64,000 bases of DNA from Bimuria novae-zelandiae CBS 107.79 (Eukaryota; Ascomycota; Dothideomycetes; Pleosporales; Didymosphaeriaceae), in assembly GCA_010015655.1 (NCBI GenBank), contig ML976661.1, forward strand, positions 800,075-864,074, in the 5' to 3' direction. Both the position numbers and the translations under genes were made by a program. Under the pieces are notes generated by a model. The model did not search any database and was not told where the DNA came from. It saw only the letters and a list, made by a program, of their open reading frames with translations. Below, in pieces: positions 23,917 to 34,818 of the stretch; within the stretch, counting starts at the first letter, position 1, and each line of letters opens with the position of its first letter.

Positions 23917-24575
23917 TCAAGCACCTCTTTATTACTAGAGATTAATTTAATACTCGTGATATAATCGCGCGACGTCTCTAACGCAGAGATATAAGGATAA
24001 TTAAACTCTATAGTAATAATCTATTAATTACTACCAACGCCTATGCGGAAGCCGGTTTCGTCCATATTATAGGTGTCTAATAGGGTAACGCCGTAGGTGT
24101 ATATCACCTTTTTAAGCTTAATAAAATAATAGCTATAAGCTTTAAACGTCGCTATTACTATATAATTAATATGCTGCGACTTCTGCTTTATGCAGCGATA
24201 GTCTAGATTTCTTAATAGCTATCGCGATAGCTAGTTCTTGCTAAGTAAGGGAGCTCTGCTATTAGGGTGCGCGCGATTAAGGATATATTAAGTAGCACTT
24301 TTTAACTATAGTATAAGGCATGGCATGCTAATAGTATTATAGCAACGTATATATGACTTTAGCGCTTTATCCTGGGTCTCTAAGAGTCGTAGATTCGTGC
24401 CGCTGTGGTCATAGCGGCTAATCCAGCCTCTAGCGCGCGCTCGAAGTCGCGAAATAGGCACGCTCTATTCGCGTGCTATAGCTACAAAATTAGGTATTTC
24501 TAAGCTAGAAAAACTAGAAAGATAATTAGAGATACGCTGCTTAATTTTATAGCTCTCGCCATAATATTTAGGCAT
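23917..24575 (-). pseudogene. pogo-type transposase, N-terminal half
   Basis: Starts at ATG 24575 (MPKYYGESYKIKQRI). It leads through DNA-binding helix-turn-helix sequence to the catalytic signature YNMDETGFRIG near 24045-24080, which carries the first catalytic Asp. In-frame stops are present. The frame is cut at 23917 by the Gypsy element and resumes at 16807. Confidence 0.75.
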
Positions 24576-24618
24576 GGTTGTGGGTTGTTTATTGAGAAAA
24601 TAGAAAAATCCGCGACGA

Positions 24619-24688
24619 AAAGTTACGTTGGGCTGCGAAGTTACGTTAGGCTGCGCAGGGCCAACCTCCGGTTGGCGTGTGGGGCGAG
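24619..24688. repeat. Right terminal inverted repeat of second pogo element
   Basis: Complement of 15686-15755; ends GGGGCGAG before the TA target copy. Confidence 0.88.
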
Positions 24689-24862
24689 TAACCGATAGGC
24701 AGATGCACATACGTGCAAACCAACTACCTTGGGTCTTAGTTCGATCGGTGCTGTACTTCAGAGGTACACCTCCTTGCAGGAACACTAGAGCGCAAACAAA
24801 TTTACAAGCTCTCATTCATTATAAGCAGTGGTGAATGTTAGATTTGCCTAGAAATTCTCCAT

Positions 24863-27800
24863 CTACGCGTACTTCAATCTCTCCTCTGTCCATCCAGGCC
24901 TCAAGTACTCCGAGTCAAACCGGGCACTCCAACTGCTCTTTAGTACATAATCTTCCTCCAGGGTGACTTCTACTTTGGCACCCTCTTCCGTCTGTGCCCA
25001 AACGCTCATGCCAATCGTATTCTCACCGGCGTAGTTCAGTACACCTGGAGGAACCGGGAACCGCACCTCGTTACCAACAGATGGGTTGAACCTCGCGTAT
25101 TGATACCCGTTGACAAACAACTGCACGCGAACAGCTTTCGACGCCGGGGCGTTGAACACGAACGAGAACGCGGCGTCTACACCCTCGGGTACATCGAGCG
25201 GGATGACGGTCCGGTAGAAGTGGATACCTGCTCCGGAGAAGCCTACACTGGGCGAGCTGGCATTCCAAGCAGAGTCGTCAAAACCGGGAAGATGCCACCC
25301 GAGACGCTCGGCGGTCAAGCCACCTTCGCTGAGGGGACCGCGAAGTGGGTCAATCAGTTGCCTTTCTCCATTGACTTCACCCGCGATCTTCCACTTTGTG
25401 AATGAGGCACCGCCTTGCAGGCTTGCGCCGAGTATGCCGCGAGGGTCAGTCGCTCCGCCACGCAGGTCGTGGCCGGTGTTGTCTTGCGCAACAAGCAACA
25501 CATTGGTGCCGTTTGCTTTGATAGTCACGTTGTTGAAGGGGATCATGAGATTGCTCTTGCCGACGGTGGAGTTACCGATGTAGGATCCTATGAAAGCACC
25601 GTTGAGCCATGCGGAAAAGCCGAACGCCATGCCACCTTGCACGGTAAGGTTTACGCCAGTAGCAGATCCGTCAAAGTAACCGCGGAAGAGATGGAAGCTG
25701 TTGTGGAATTCGTAGTCATCGACATAGAGAACAGGAAGGGTGAGAGGCTTGGTAGGGTTTGGCGTAGTAGTATGATTAGCCTCTACCCAGGCTGGACCAG
25801 AGTCATCGTAGCTCGATAGTCTTTCAGGCAAAGTGTCGTGGACTTTCCACGAGTCGAGGGAGGGGATCTGGACGGTGATGTTACTAAGACCGATGTTTCC
25901 CTTGAGACTGCCATATGCGGTCTTCGAGACGCTGACATCCTTTCCATTCCACTGGATCGAGTCGATACTGCTGGAAGCGAAAACTTCAATGGCAGTCATG
26001 GAGGATGTATCGCCGCTGAGCTTAAGCGTGCTGCCATCAGAAGATACGTGTCGCACCAGATATGGTCCTTGAACAAGAACTACCATGTGATCAGATACAG
26101 TTGACATAACCAGAGAAGAAATAGCAGCTTACCAGATTCATCCACAGGACCAAAGGGGTCTTCAGAAAGGTTCGGCGCCCAAAAACGATACGCCGTGGGC
26201 CTGTCCGCAACAATGACTCTGACACTATTGTCAAAGTGAACAACACTCTTGCCATTCACAGCTTGAAAGTTTGACGAGACACCATGCCGATCAACGTGGA
26301 ACGTAGCATTCGATCCACCTGCAGCTTGTACTGAGCCCTTCCGCGCGCCCTTGACGTGGAATTCCGCAGATTCTCCCCGAGGAACCCAGAGCACGACAGT
26401 GGGGTGTCCGTCAATCAGAGCGTAAGTCAGGACCTCGGCGGTCGAATACGTGAGGGTTTTGTTTCCAATGCTGAAATCCGTGACCAGGATCTTCGACTGA
26501 TGACCGTTCAGCACGATCGAACCGGCATGTTGCGGAATCGTCAGATTTCCAATCGAAGTGCTGACGTGAAGTTTGAAGGACTCCCGCGTGCCTGAGGACG
26601 AGGTTGCGTGGATCGTCACATAGAATGCAGCGTTTGTCTCCGGGTTACGAAGCTCACTGGTCTTCACAGCAGGGTTAGTGGAGTAAGAAACGCTGTTCCC
26701 GATTCGGTTTGTCACAACAAGGTCCTCAGCAACTCGCGTGAACAGGGCAAGGTTCTTCGTCTCGTAGTACTTGCTGTCAATGTGTCGGTTCTCACTGATT
26801 GGACTGGAGTAATCGTAGCTTGTCGCAACGACTGGGCACGCTAGTGCTCCCCAGTTCGTACCGCCGTACATCATGTATAGCGATATCGCTGTCACGCGCT
26901 GGGAGATCAGATTGCGGTAGAACCTTTAGATGTTAGCAGATGAATTGTGGCACAAGTTATACTGGGTCGAACTCACAGATTAGCAAAATCTGCACCAATG
27001 TCAGAGGGACAGCCGCCCTCCGGACCACCCCATGGATTGTACGACCCTCCTTGGAATTCAGGGAAGAAACTTGGTTGTGTAGGAGAGACTCCTTCAAAGT
27101 GGTCGTAGTAGTTGATCACCTGGTATGCGACGTACTGCCCATTCGTTCCTGTGCATTCGTCCAGGTTACAGCTCCAGCAAGACGGGTAGCTGTCGACACC
27201 TGCGACATCGACATTGCCCGTTGCGTTCGGAGCAAAGTCTTCCGACCAGCTCTTAGTATTGAGGTTCGGATCGTTGTGGATCAATGGTACATCAATCCCA
27301 TTCTCTCGCGCAGTGTCCTCCAGTGCCTGCATGTAACGGCCAGCTGCAGCGTTCGGAATCCTTTGATTTACGTTGCGCCATTGTTGTCCGTATTCGTTTT
27401 CGATCTGGTATACGATTGCATTGCCACCGTTTGTAATGAGGTGTTTGCTCGTGAGTTCGGAGAACTTGGAGAAGTACGGCGTCCAGGCAGCGGTGTAGCG
27501 AGCGTCGTCGTTACGGAGAGTGCCATACGCTCCTGTCGTAAGCCAGAGGGGGAAACCGCCTGCATTGGTTTCTGCATTAACGTATGGGCCAGGACGGACG
27601 ATCACGTATAAACCAACGCGTTTTGCAGTCTCGAGAAGTCGTTCGAAGTTGTGCGCACCGGTCTCGAAGTCTAAAGTTGAGTTTGTCGCGCTGTGCCAGG
27701 CCCAATTGCCATAAAATGCAACTTAATTCGTTAGACCGTGGAAGGAGTTAAATCGGATTTTAAATACTCACAAGCCGTGAACCCCGCCGCTTTGATCTTC

Positions 27801-28048
27801 TCTAGAAGATCTTCCCAAACTTCAGGTACAGGGATTCTCCAGTAATGCAACTCTCCAGAGAAAACGAACAGGCGTTTCCCATTGACCTTGAAGCTATAGT
27901 GATCCCACTGGACAACCTTGTTTAGTCCATTGTCGTGAAGCGGGTACTGACTCGGCGTGCTGGCTTGAGCGTGTACACCCAAAGGCGCGAACGGCAAGTC
28001 AAGCAAGGCCAGCGTCGACGCCCAAGTGAGGCCCCGGAGCAGTTTCAT
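24863..28048 (-). CDS. lacA: Secreted GH35 beta-galactosidase
   Basis: Releases terminal beta-galactose from oligosaccharides and pectic galactan or arabinogalactan chains. Four exons on the minus strand: 28048-27772, 27721-26977, 26923-26133, 26079-24863. Introns are 50-53 nt, all GT-AG, and their removal gives an unbroken 1009-residue protein, the usual size for fungal GH35 enzymes. Residues 1-29 are a signal peptide ([11 protein letters not shown]...GVHAQA). The catalytic domain contains [31 protein letters not shown], the acid/base Glu in IENEYG (about residue 202) and the nucleophile Glu in FFPEFQGG (about residue 314). MMYGGTNWG follows, then the beta-rich C-terminal domains. The start is the first ATG before the signal peptide. 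Secretion and specificity are inferred from the family. Confidence 0.95.
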
Positions 28049-29059
28049 TGTCGCGAATCTACAACGACCGAAAATTGGGTACGACCGCCATTTTTTGTAG
28101 GAAATTGCCAACCCCCAGGTCAGCGCTATGCTCCGAGGCGAATTAAAATGCAGGTACTATCGTGATTTGATGATGTCCTAGGTCATGGGCGGCGGAGATT
28201 CCACAGTCACGGCGTGATGAAATTGGTGGAGTTTTCCTTCCGTGCCCAGCTACCGGGAAAATGCAACAGCTAACACGCGCGTGCCGGAGGAGAAAGGTCC
28301 GATGCTAATTAGTACCAGAAACCTGGGGATACTCCGATGGACATCATCATTGTGGGGATGAACGGAAGGATGCGTCTCCAGAATCGGCATATTTGCCGGT
28401 CCAGGGTGGGCCGGTAACCTTATCAAGACTAGATCTAAACTAACCCACGCTAGCTACTTCGTCGTTAAAATACACAACCTGGACAAAAATCATGTTCGAA
28501 TCGTCAGATGTAGGTGTTCTCCGATAGGATCGGGAAGTGTAGTCTCCTTTCTAGTAGACCCCAATGGCTCCACCGTCCAGCTAACACGATGCCGCTTTCC
28601 GGTACACTCGGAGCTAGGTTGGCGTTGTTGAAGCAGGTGCTTCCCGGCATACGGAAGGAGCACGCTAGCCTATATAGGCGACTTCTTCGCCTACATAGCT
28701 GATAACTCTTACACTCAACTTCAGTTTCAACAGGCGTGAGTCTTGTAAATTTACCTCGGAAAGATCTGCTAGCTATGATGCCATTCTCAGTTGGTATCTA
28801 AATCTTATCTGGGGCTATGTAGAAAATCTTGACATACTGCAGTCATTCTATAGTTAGACTGCCAAACACAACACCCCTGGTTCTAGCACAGCGCTATCCG
28901 AGCAAGATTGTGAGAGAGGTGGGGTGATAGCACTTGAGATTTATTTAGCAAGAACTTTGCGAGAAATCTTATGCTAGCATTCGTATACTTGCTATAGTAG
29001 TTTCCCTCCGCGCCGTGTACTATCTTGATACCTTGATAGCCCATACGTGAAGGCGCTGC
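28049..29059. other. Intergenic, nothing recognised
   Basis: Upstream region of the GH35 gene and downstream region of the NmrA-like relic. It should include the GH35 promoter. No repeat or coding signal was recognised. Confidence 0.45.
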
Positions 29060-30020
29060 CTACTGGGCGGGCATTGGTGGGTCGATAGGAAACTGAAAAC
29101 CCTTGGGCCCTTCGCGCAGAGCCGCACGCAGGATCTGATCAAGATCGTCTTTCGGAAGCTCGATCTTATCGTTCAAAAGCCCATGTGGTCTTGAATCAGC
29201 GATCCCCCGGTTGCCGAGCGCCCCAGCCCTTGTCAAGTCTGACATCCCAAAGTATTTGCCCGCTGCAACCCTCTTGTTACCGCGAAATGGAAGGACGAAA
29301 TGAAGAAGTATCTGCTCTTGATGCCGTCCAGGTGATCCAGCATCAGTACCAGAGCTTTGCTGATGGCAGGGAGGGTCGTAACAGTGAACACCGAGTTACC
29401 ACCATCGACGAGAGTTACGGTTTTGGAACCGAGATCGAAGAGGTTAAATCCGTTTTCCAATCCCTACGGGAAGAATCCACCTGTGGCAACACTGCACCAG
29501 GATATCTGCGACTCTTTCGACCGGAGGCAGTTGACTACGCCAGACTTGGGTATGTTGACCACAGGATTGAGCTCGATTCATTCAGGCTGGCCAGAATAGG
29601 GACCAAACTCGCTAGGGAAGTAAAGTTTCACACCGGCGACTATGGCAGCGTCGATGAACAGATGTTGGCCGCCGGAAGCCCTGGGCGTGGCCATGGCAAT
29701 TACTACATCTTGTCCCGTCATTGCAGCCTTGAGTGAAGACACGTCGCTGTAGTCAGCCTTGACTACAGGCACGCCGTCGGGGAATTTCGATGTCGAATCT
29801 GGGCGGGTCATGACGGTGACTTTGTACGGGGAGTCTATTAATTCTTGAGTACAGGAGCACTTAGGTTTGCACTGGCCTAGAACATTGACCTATCAACTAA
29901 ATGCTGGTGATGCAATAAAAGTTCAAAGACAAAGGAACTGTGCAAGCAATGGGGGAGGGCCGTGATACGAAGAACAGTGGTGAGACTTACGCCAATGAGT
30001 AGAACATTCTTGTACGACCC
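29060..30020 (-). pseudogene. NmrA-family / isoflavone-reductase-like NAD(P)-binding protein, broken
   Basis: A minus-strand relic of a Rossmann-fold oxidoreductase. The N-terminal strand YKNVLLIG ends at a GTAAGT site at 29990. After a putative 114-nt intron (29877-29990) come the rest of the nucleotide-binding motif, then SPYKVTVMTRPDS, VVIAMATP and YFPSEFGPYSG. Lesions: a one-base frame change before SPYKV, a TGA at 29578-29580, a TAG at 29464-29466 in a spot where the family usually has Trp, and a frame change with probable deletion near 29240. The end (IELPKDDLDQILRAAL) is family-like. No intact start ATG is evident. It lies next to the RiPP genes, where reductases are plausible tailoring enzymes, but cluster membership is inference. 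Confidence 0.7.
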
Positions 30021-31260
30021 TATTATCGAGAAGGTTGGACGTCAAGACGACGGTGATTGATGGGATGGTGAGTGATATTCAGATGTGTTATAGAGTGGGA
30101 ATGCTGAGGAGAGGCTGATACAGGTCTTGTAGTCGAATTGCCGGTATATATATTGAAAAGGAAGTCCAATGTCAAATTGGGCTGTGGCAGCATGCTAACC
30201 CAGTAAGGGCTGCTCTGTTCAGGTTCGTCCGATAACTATAGAATCTTCTCCACCAGACTTGTTTCGCATTGGCAGCCACTGCGTCAAAGTGAGTTTATTT
30301 ATTAAACATTTCAACATGTAAAGTGTATTGGGCTAACAAATTGCATAGCAATGTTACTAGCTTAGCTCTTAGGCAATAAGATCGACAGGAAAACACTAAG
30401 TCCACGAGGCTGCAGTTCCTCCCCACCCTACTTTAGTCAGCTAATCTATTAGTATACTAATCGTATATTGTTCTCTCTATTTGGCTCTTGAACGAATTCC
30501 TTGTTGTTCAGACTTTCGAGCCATATTAAGTCGGGCGAGCGTGATCATTGGCATGCGACGAATCTACTTCTGCATCAAGTTCTAGCCGTTCCATGAACCT
30601 CAATTAGATCTTTGACCGAAGATCATTCTTCGGCCTAGGACAAGTGCCATCGGCCTTTCCTCGGTCACAATAACAATGACAAAGCCTTCCAAGAGCTTGA
30701 ATAGTGATCGAACAGGTGATTCTACTGTACACCGATAGTCGAGTCGCTATAGTTGAGTCGCTTTCTCACGCAGCCTAACCTTGCTACAAAATACCGCAGC
30801 TAGTGTATGTCGAGAGTGGAGTTGATGTTGCGATCCCGTGTGGCACCAAAAAAAACACCAGTTGACGCTGCTAAATAACGCACGCCGCGTGGTTCGACGT
30901 CTTCACCTCTGGTAGCAAGCATGTATCGCTGAATTCGGGGGGGAAATCGAAATACGAAACTATAAGAGGAAGCGGGGTCTGTGTTTCGTAGGTGTGCCGT
31001 ATTGAAGCTACGGTTTTGTGGAAGTGCACAAGCGGGTCAAACTTGTTGTGAATGGTTATCGCGTTTCGCAGCTCCATATTAGCGCATGACACTGACGCAG
31101 TTTCAGCCTTTGTTTATTGTACACACACAAGTTACCCACTGCTTGTTACCCCTGGATAGCACATTCATGATTAGCATAGTTCATGGAAACACTGATGCGG
31201 TAGAATGCATTCATCGTTTGTATTTCAAATCTCATCATAATCCTCGCCGAAGAATGTGTT
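30021..31260. other. Intergenic, nothing recognised
   Basis: About 1.2 kb between the reductase relic and the UstYa-like gene. Only short domain-free frames; moderately AT-rich. A stretch near 30840-30855 has an A-run but no clear element boundary. Confidence 0.45.
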
Positions 31261-31959
31261 TCAAAAATCGATCCACGTCTCCCGCGCCGGCCACTCCAAA
31301 TTATAACCGCCCGGCTTTCCACAGTACGGATACTTTGTATACGAGAACTGGACGTCATGCTCCCTGAACCCCTTGTCCGCTTGTGCCACCAACAGCTGAC
31401 CCATACAATGCTCTGTATGATGCAGCGGCATAATCTGTCCATCTAACAGCGCGCCCTTATCTTGCATACGATGTCTCTTCTTCATCAAGAACAAGCAGTG
31501 TGTCAAGTGATATTGTTCGCGGACATAGAAGCCATCCCCATTTCCTCTGCGCACTTCTTCGATGCTGACTTCCTCGGTGTAGTTCTCGGTGCGGTACAGC
31601 TTCAGTTCGTTTTTCGCGATGTAGGCGAGGAACTCTGCTTCCGTGTCGGGGTCAGCGCATGCAGGCGCAAGCCAGGTGAATCCGGTGGTTTCGAAGACGC
31701 AGCCTCGGGCGCGGGCCTCATCGGACGTCGTGCCGCATTGGTCATATTTGAGATGGGGGGATTTTGTCCAGGAGACTGCGAAGAAAGTGAACAGGATGAC
31801 AATGACAACAGCGGAAGCGGCTAGGAGGATTGTACGGTAGGGACGTGATTTCGATCGGAACAAGTTGGCTTCGTGATCGTCAGAGTCGAACTCGGAAGAG
31901 TCTTTGTACTTCTCCTCATCGTGGAGCGTGGCCAACGCTGCGTCTCGTTCGTCCGCCAT
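31261..31959 (-). CDS. UstYa-family (DUF3328) oxidase-like protein
   Basis: Intact single-exon gene of 232 codons. UstYa-type proteins are membrane-anchored oxidases or cyclases of fungal RiPP and other peptide pathways. An acidic, charged N-terminus (residues 1-45) precedes one transmembrane helix (TILLAASAVVIVILFTFF, about 43-62). A lumenal domain follows with the two family motifs HLTHC (about residue 156) and HHTEHC (about 184), which in this family are taken to bind metal. The C-terminus is CGKPGGYNLEWP. The first ATG gives the expected topology. It lies on the same strand as a second, broken UstYa gene 1 kb away and 2.5 kb from the precursor gene. Substrate is inferred from context only. 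Confidence 0.85.
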   Translation of the reverse strand: MADERDAALATLHDEEKYKDSSEFDSDDHEANLFRSKSRPYRTILLAASAVVIVILFTFFAVSWTKSPHLKYDQCGTTSDEARARGCVFETTGFTWLAPACADPDTEAEFLAYIAKNELKLYRTENYTEEVSIEEVRRGNGDGFYVREQYHLTHCLFLMKKRHRMQDKGALLDGQIMPLHHTEHCMGQLLVAQADKGFREHDVQFSYTKYPYCGKPGGYNLEWPARETWIDF

Positions 31960-32938
31960 CGCTCAGCGTCTTGTAGGAACCAGCGAAAAGATATTGGCTA
32001 AAGCCTTCAGTATAAGAGGTATGTAATACACAGCCCTTAGGTAGCCAAGCGCCCCACCCTGACGCCACCTCGCACGAGAAGGACGAATATCTCTCTACGG
32101 CCCGCAGCTTGCGATCAAAACAGGGGCCCTTATTTAATTGTAGAACTATTGACAACGTTTCCTCTCTGAAACAGTCAATCACTCTTGCCCGCAGTTCATT
32201 ATCAGTGACGAAAATCTCAAATGATCGATCTGTTGAACATCGCAGATACTCGTGACCCAATAGTCCGCTGCCCAGCTTCCTTCAACGCAAGGGCCTCTAG
32301 GCGTGTTCATATCTGCATGATAACATTACCACCTTCTACAACAGGAAAGACGTAGCGACACACTCCGTGAAGCCACTAAGTCCCATTTCCCTAAATCTTC
32401 CCCTACATCATGGTGACCGGAGCCCTCAGAAAGCATTCTCGAAGGCTTCTGAAAGTGAAGATATCCAGAATTGGAACGCATGTGGCCTGTGAGTGGAGTT
32501 GTAGTTCACAGCAATGTTGCCCAATCGTCTCCACCTTCTGCATTGGTGCTAGTTCGCTTGAGCTCCACAAAGAAACGCAGACCTTTGCATCGACACGCAG
32601 AGACGGAGAAGGACAAGGAATGCCCTAAAGCACAGAGAATAGAAAAATTGAAGCGCGAATTAGGTACCGTACCGAGTTCGGGGGTATCTAAATCAGAGAT
32701 ATTCAGGTCTTATAAGTTTAACAGAATTATGAACCTCTTATAAGGGTTAAATTCTTAAAAATGCCTGTCAAGCTCTAACAGCCTTACGTGGCTCTGTCAC
32801 AGATCCAGCGGAACCCGCTACGGTATATTATGTTCACGGTAGGTCGATCTCAACATCTTGGAAATATATGAGAGACTCCTCACTCGGCCCCGCTTTTTCC
32901 GACCCCAACAACCCACTTCCCAACAATCGCTGCGTGCC
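31960..32938. other. Intergenic between the two UstYa-like genes
   Basis: About 1 kb without a supportable gene. Short frames on both strands lack domains. It presumably includes the promoter of the gene starting at 31959 and the terminator of the upstream relic. Confidence 0.45.
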
Positions 32939-33923
32939 TCAAGACGCATGAACAACATTACCCAGCGGATCATCCATACGTACCTTTAGCTCCATTTGGT
33001 CGGTGTATCGCTCTTTAGCCCACTCCCTGATTGCGTCAAAGTCGCGGCACGTATGCGGGACCCCAGTGGTCGGTAGAACTTGGTTGTACTTCGGATACCA
33101 CGCATACGGTATCGGCGTGATGTCGCTAGAACACATGAGGCTCTGCCGCAATGAGTCGATGCAATGATCCATGTGGTGCAGGGAGTACATGTCGGGCATT
33201 TCTCCCTGGGTGGAGTTCCAGAAGATTCGCTTGCGCATCATGTTCTGGGGGAAGGGACTAGCATAGATTTGGGTAGTGGATTTTGAGAGACGGACCAAGC
33301 AGTGAAGTTCGTGGAAGACGTCGATGGTTACTACGTAGTAGCCTGGATCATCTGGTATGGGAACCGTTCGGTTGGTCAGTTGGGAGGCCTCTTGCAGAGG
33401 GATGCGGGACATTCCGACTGGCGATGTTAGAAGGCTTCGTTATGTGGCGGTTGTTGGGACATACAATTGTAAAGATCTTCCCACAGTTTGTCGTTTCCAG
33501 AATTGGGTTGGCCCTGCTAGGGCGTAGTGTCCTCCTTAACACCAGCTGTCCAGACGACGTTCTTGTTTTTCAACACTGGAGCCACAGGAGCTAGTATAGC
33601 ACATAAGTCGATGCGCCTGGGTCATTGTAGAGACATATTTTTCAACTCACAGAATATTGTGTCGTCTCCTTGAATGGATTGGAGCCTTCCCCAAGTGTAC
33701 AGATTCGAGAGCAGCAGGCACAGAACGCTAAGCCAAGATATCAAAGTGGTGGTGCAAAGGAGCAACGTGAGCACCTCGGAACGTTTGGCTGCGCCACCCC
33801 ATCCAATTCGATGTCTTCCGAGCTTTTGGTCCGTTTTTGTTCTTCCATTGGAGACTCCTGCTGTAAAACAGGGAGATATTCCCCGCTGGATTGAACGTTC
33901 AACATTTCGGCGACACGACCCAT
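32939..33923 (-). pseudogene. Second UstYa-family gene, nonsense-mutated
   Basis: Three exons can be traced: 33923-33651, 33590-33465 and 33417-32939; the introns are 60 nt and 47 nt (the second with GTATGT, TTCTAAC and CCAG). The last exon encodes the conserved half: TVPIPDDPGYYVVTIDVF, then HELHC and HHMDHC, both family motifs intact. Exon 1 encodes a transmembrane helix (LTLLLCTTTLISWLSVLCLLL). A TAG stop lies in exon 2 at 33517-33519. A likely N-terminus (starting at ATG 33923, with SSEDIELDG) lies in a different frame from the helix, implying a frameshift near 33820; alternatively translation starts elsewhere in the helix frame. With the stop the product would lack both His motifs. The stop could be a base error, but two lesions point to decay. 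Confidence 0.75.
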
Positions 33924-34421
33924 GGGAAAGGAAGAAAGGCTGCCGCCGTCTCGTGGAATGTAACGCGATCGTCGAAGAAGCTGTACTTCGATGATGCGAG
34001 TAGTCTGATTGTACCAAGCGCATCGGCATGCGATATGGCGAAATCTTACTACTCCACATTAAGGTAATGCGTTTCTCCACCAGTGCGTCTCGTTCGGCCG
34101 TAACAACGATATCAGTACTGGGACAGTCGCACTTTATTGGATGAGCCGAGTAAACATTTTAGTATGGATTGTCATCCCGGAAAGAACACCAGTGAATCTT
34201 ACACAGCTATCGCGACCTTCCCATCTAAGATAGGCACGCTGATAGGACACAGCAAAATGCTTCGCAGCAGATCTGATGATGCCGCTGCAAAGCGAGGTAA
34301 TACCGAGCTCATTCTGGACCTGAAGTATAAGAAGCTCTCACGCTTCCTGTTTGAGTGCCAGTAGGTCTCTCGATCATACACTCACCGATCAATGTCCACT
34401 CCGTTCAATACGACCGCCACT
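33924..34421. promoter_or_regulatory. Divergent promoter region between UstYa relic and RiPP precursor
   Basis: Roughly 500 bp separates the two divergently oriented genes, so it should hold both promoters. A TATAAGA word at 34326-34332, about 95 bp before the precursor ATG, is a possible TATA element. No operator was identified. Confidence 0.35.
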
Positions 34422-34818
34422 ATGAAGTTCACCACCACCCTTCTTCCCGCCTTGTTTGCCGTACAGGCATACGCTCTCCCCACTCCTGATCTGGTGCGTT
34501 CCAGGATGCCACATCGCAGCCAAGGCTCACATGTTGCAGGACGAGCGAGAAGTTGCCGCCTTGGTCGATGATGGCTTCTCCAAGATCATTTACAAACGGG
34601 AGAGCGCTCCCACCGTCGGTGAGGGATTCTCCAAGATCATCTACAAGCGCGAATCTGCTCCCACAGTGGATGAAGGCTTTTCCAAGATCATCTACAAACG
34701 GGAGAGCGCTCCCACCGTCGACGAAGGCTTTTCCAAGATCATTTACAAGCGTGATCCCAAAGTGGCTGCCTCCGTGGACACTGGTTTCTCCAATATCATC
34801 TACAAGCGCGAAGAGTAG
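34422..34818 (+). CDS. Dikaritin-type RiPP precursor peptide with five core repeats
   Basis: Encodes a 116-residue secreted precursor. Exon 1 (34422-34493) gives a 24-residue signal region starting MKFTTTLLPALF; a 46-nt intron (34494-34539, GTGCGT...TTGCAG) follows; exon 2 (34540-34818) carries the repeats. Five copies of a GFSKIIYKR block (the fifth has Asn for Lys) are separated by acidic spacers such as ESAPTVDE. Each block ends in Lys-Arg, the Kex2 site. This architecture (signal peptide, near-identical cores containing Tyr, KR boundaries, UstYa genes alongside) is that of ustiloxin-type fungal ribosomal peptides. The Tyr in each core is the usual position for ether cross-linking in this class. 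The core is not one I recognise. The gene shows no lesion, unlike its neighbours. Mature structure and activity are unknown; a plain secreted Kex2-processed repeat protein is the alternative. Confidence 0.88.
34573..34809 (+). repeat. Five coding repeats of the RiPP core
   Basis: 27-nt core units start at 34573, 34624, 34675, 34726 and 34783. The first four are spaced exactly 51 nt and the last 57 nt because its spacer (DPKVAASVDT) is two residues longer. DNA similarity between units is high, indicating recent duplication or conversion. Confidence 0.92.

Larger units (their letters stand above)
15686..24688 (-). mobile_element. Second pogo-type DNA transposon, split by a Gypsy element
   Basis: 70-bp terminal inverted repeats begin CTCGCCCCACACGCC and contain the palindrome CCAACCGGAGGTTGG and two AACGTAACTT words. 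The ends match with three transitions and are flanked by TA (15684-15685 and 24689-24690). The two halves (15686-16807 and 23917-24688) encode opposite ends of one minus-strand transposase. Subtracting the 7109-bp Gypsy insert and one 5-bp target copy leaves an element of about 1.9 kb, normal for the family. Its inverted repeats differ from those of the neighbouring pogo element, so it is a separate family. Confidence 0.9.

Noticed and set aside
26940..27611. A 223-codon plus-strand frame
   Set aside because: Antisense to exon 2 of the GH35 beta-galactosidase, which has both catalytic Glu motifs.
31916..32260. A 114-codon minus-strand frame upstream of the intact UstYa gene
   Set aside because: No domain or signal and a different frame from the UstYa gene; probably accidental.
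34573..34809. Regular direct repeats that could suggest a CRISPR-like array
   Set aside because: The 51-nt period is a multiple of three, lies in a spliced coding frame and encodes KR-bounded peptide cores; the host is eukaryotic.
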